Made by a program: the position numbers and the translations under genes. The notes under the pieces were generated by a model, which saw only the letters and a program-made list of their open reading frames with translations, searched no databases and had not been told where the DNA came from. This document shows positions 6,192 through 6,221 of a DNA stretch of 6,221 nucleotides, piece by piece. Origin of the DNA: Flavobacteriales bacterium UBA2040. Lineage in GTDB: Bacteria; Bacteroidota; Bacteroidia; Flavobacteriales_D; Crocinitomicaceae. The stretch is taken from assembly GCA_002332715.1 (NCBI GenBank), contig DDBE01000174.1, forward strand, positions 1 to 6,221, in the 5' to 3' direction. The first letter of the stretch is position 1, and every line of letters begins with the position of its first letter.

Positions 6192-6221
6192 AAAAAATCC
6201 CGTCTCGGCTAACCGAAACGG
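6192..6221. terminator. Probable ruvC terminator hairpin, cut by the window end
   Basis: CCGT (6200-6203) pairs with ACGG (6218-6221), and TCGG (6205-6208) pairs with CCGA (6213-6216), around a CTAA loop, with one C/A mismatch between the two stem blocks. An A-tract at 6192-6197 precedes the stem. If the sequence beyond the window continues with G, A and a T-run, the stem would extend and form a bidirectional terminator like the one at 1337. It begins about 20 bases after the ruvC stop. The missing 3' half keeps this uncertain. Confidence 0.6.

Overview
The window looks like ordinary chromosomal DNA of a Bacteroidota bacterium, most likely a flavobacterium-like member of Flavobacteriales. The evidence is a type IX secretion (T9SS) C-terminal sorting domain on a PKD-repeat protein, a short LpxD-family acyltransferase of a kind typical of flavobacteria, AT-rich sequence, start codons without clear Shine-Dalgarno sites, and Bacteroidota-type promoter motifs (TTG / TAnnTTTG). 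The genus assignment is inference; nothing here fixes it.

Layout. 1-1318 (+) is the 3' part of a large secreted adhesin-like protein made of cysteine-containing PKD repeats with an exact 231-bp period, ending in a T9SS sorting domain. A probable bidirectional terminator (1337-1374) separates it from a convergent two-gene operon on the minus strand. That operon reads lpxD-like acyltransferase (3555-2626), then a SpoIIE/RsbU-type PP2C phosphatase with a GAF-like N-terminal region (2624-1389), with one base between them. A 151-bp divergent intergenic region (3556-3706) follows. On the plus strand come a small secreted, C-terminally membrane-anchored protein of unknown function (3707-4297) and a DoxX-like polytopic membrane protein (4297-5394), coupled through a TAATG overlap. 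The DoxX-like gene converges on a 71-codon minus-strand gene for a small two-helix membrane protein (5610-5395), and their stop codons abut in a TGATCA palindrome. That small gene lies head-to-head with ruvC (5614-6171, +), with three bases between the start codons. A good candidate ruvC promoter lies inside the small gene. The window ends in one arm and loop of a probable terminator hairpin.

The genes do not form one obvious pathway. The common theme is the cell envelope (surface adhesin, lipid A-type acyltransferase, membrane proteins), plus one signalling phosphatase and one recombination nuclease. I see no RNA genes, CRISPR, mobile elements or defence system, and no convincing new system. 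The points most worth following up are the lpxD-like/phosphatase operon, the coupled pair of uncharacterised membrane proteins, and the extremely compact arrangement around the small gene next to ruvC.
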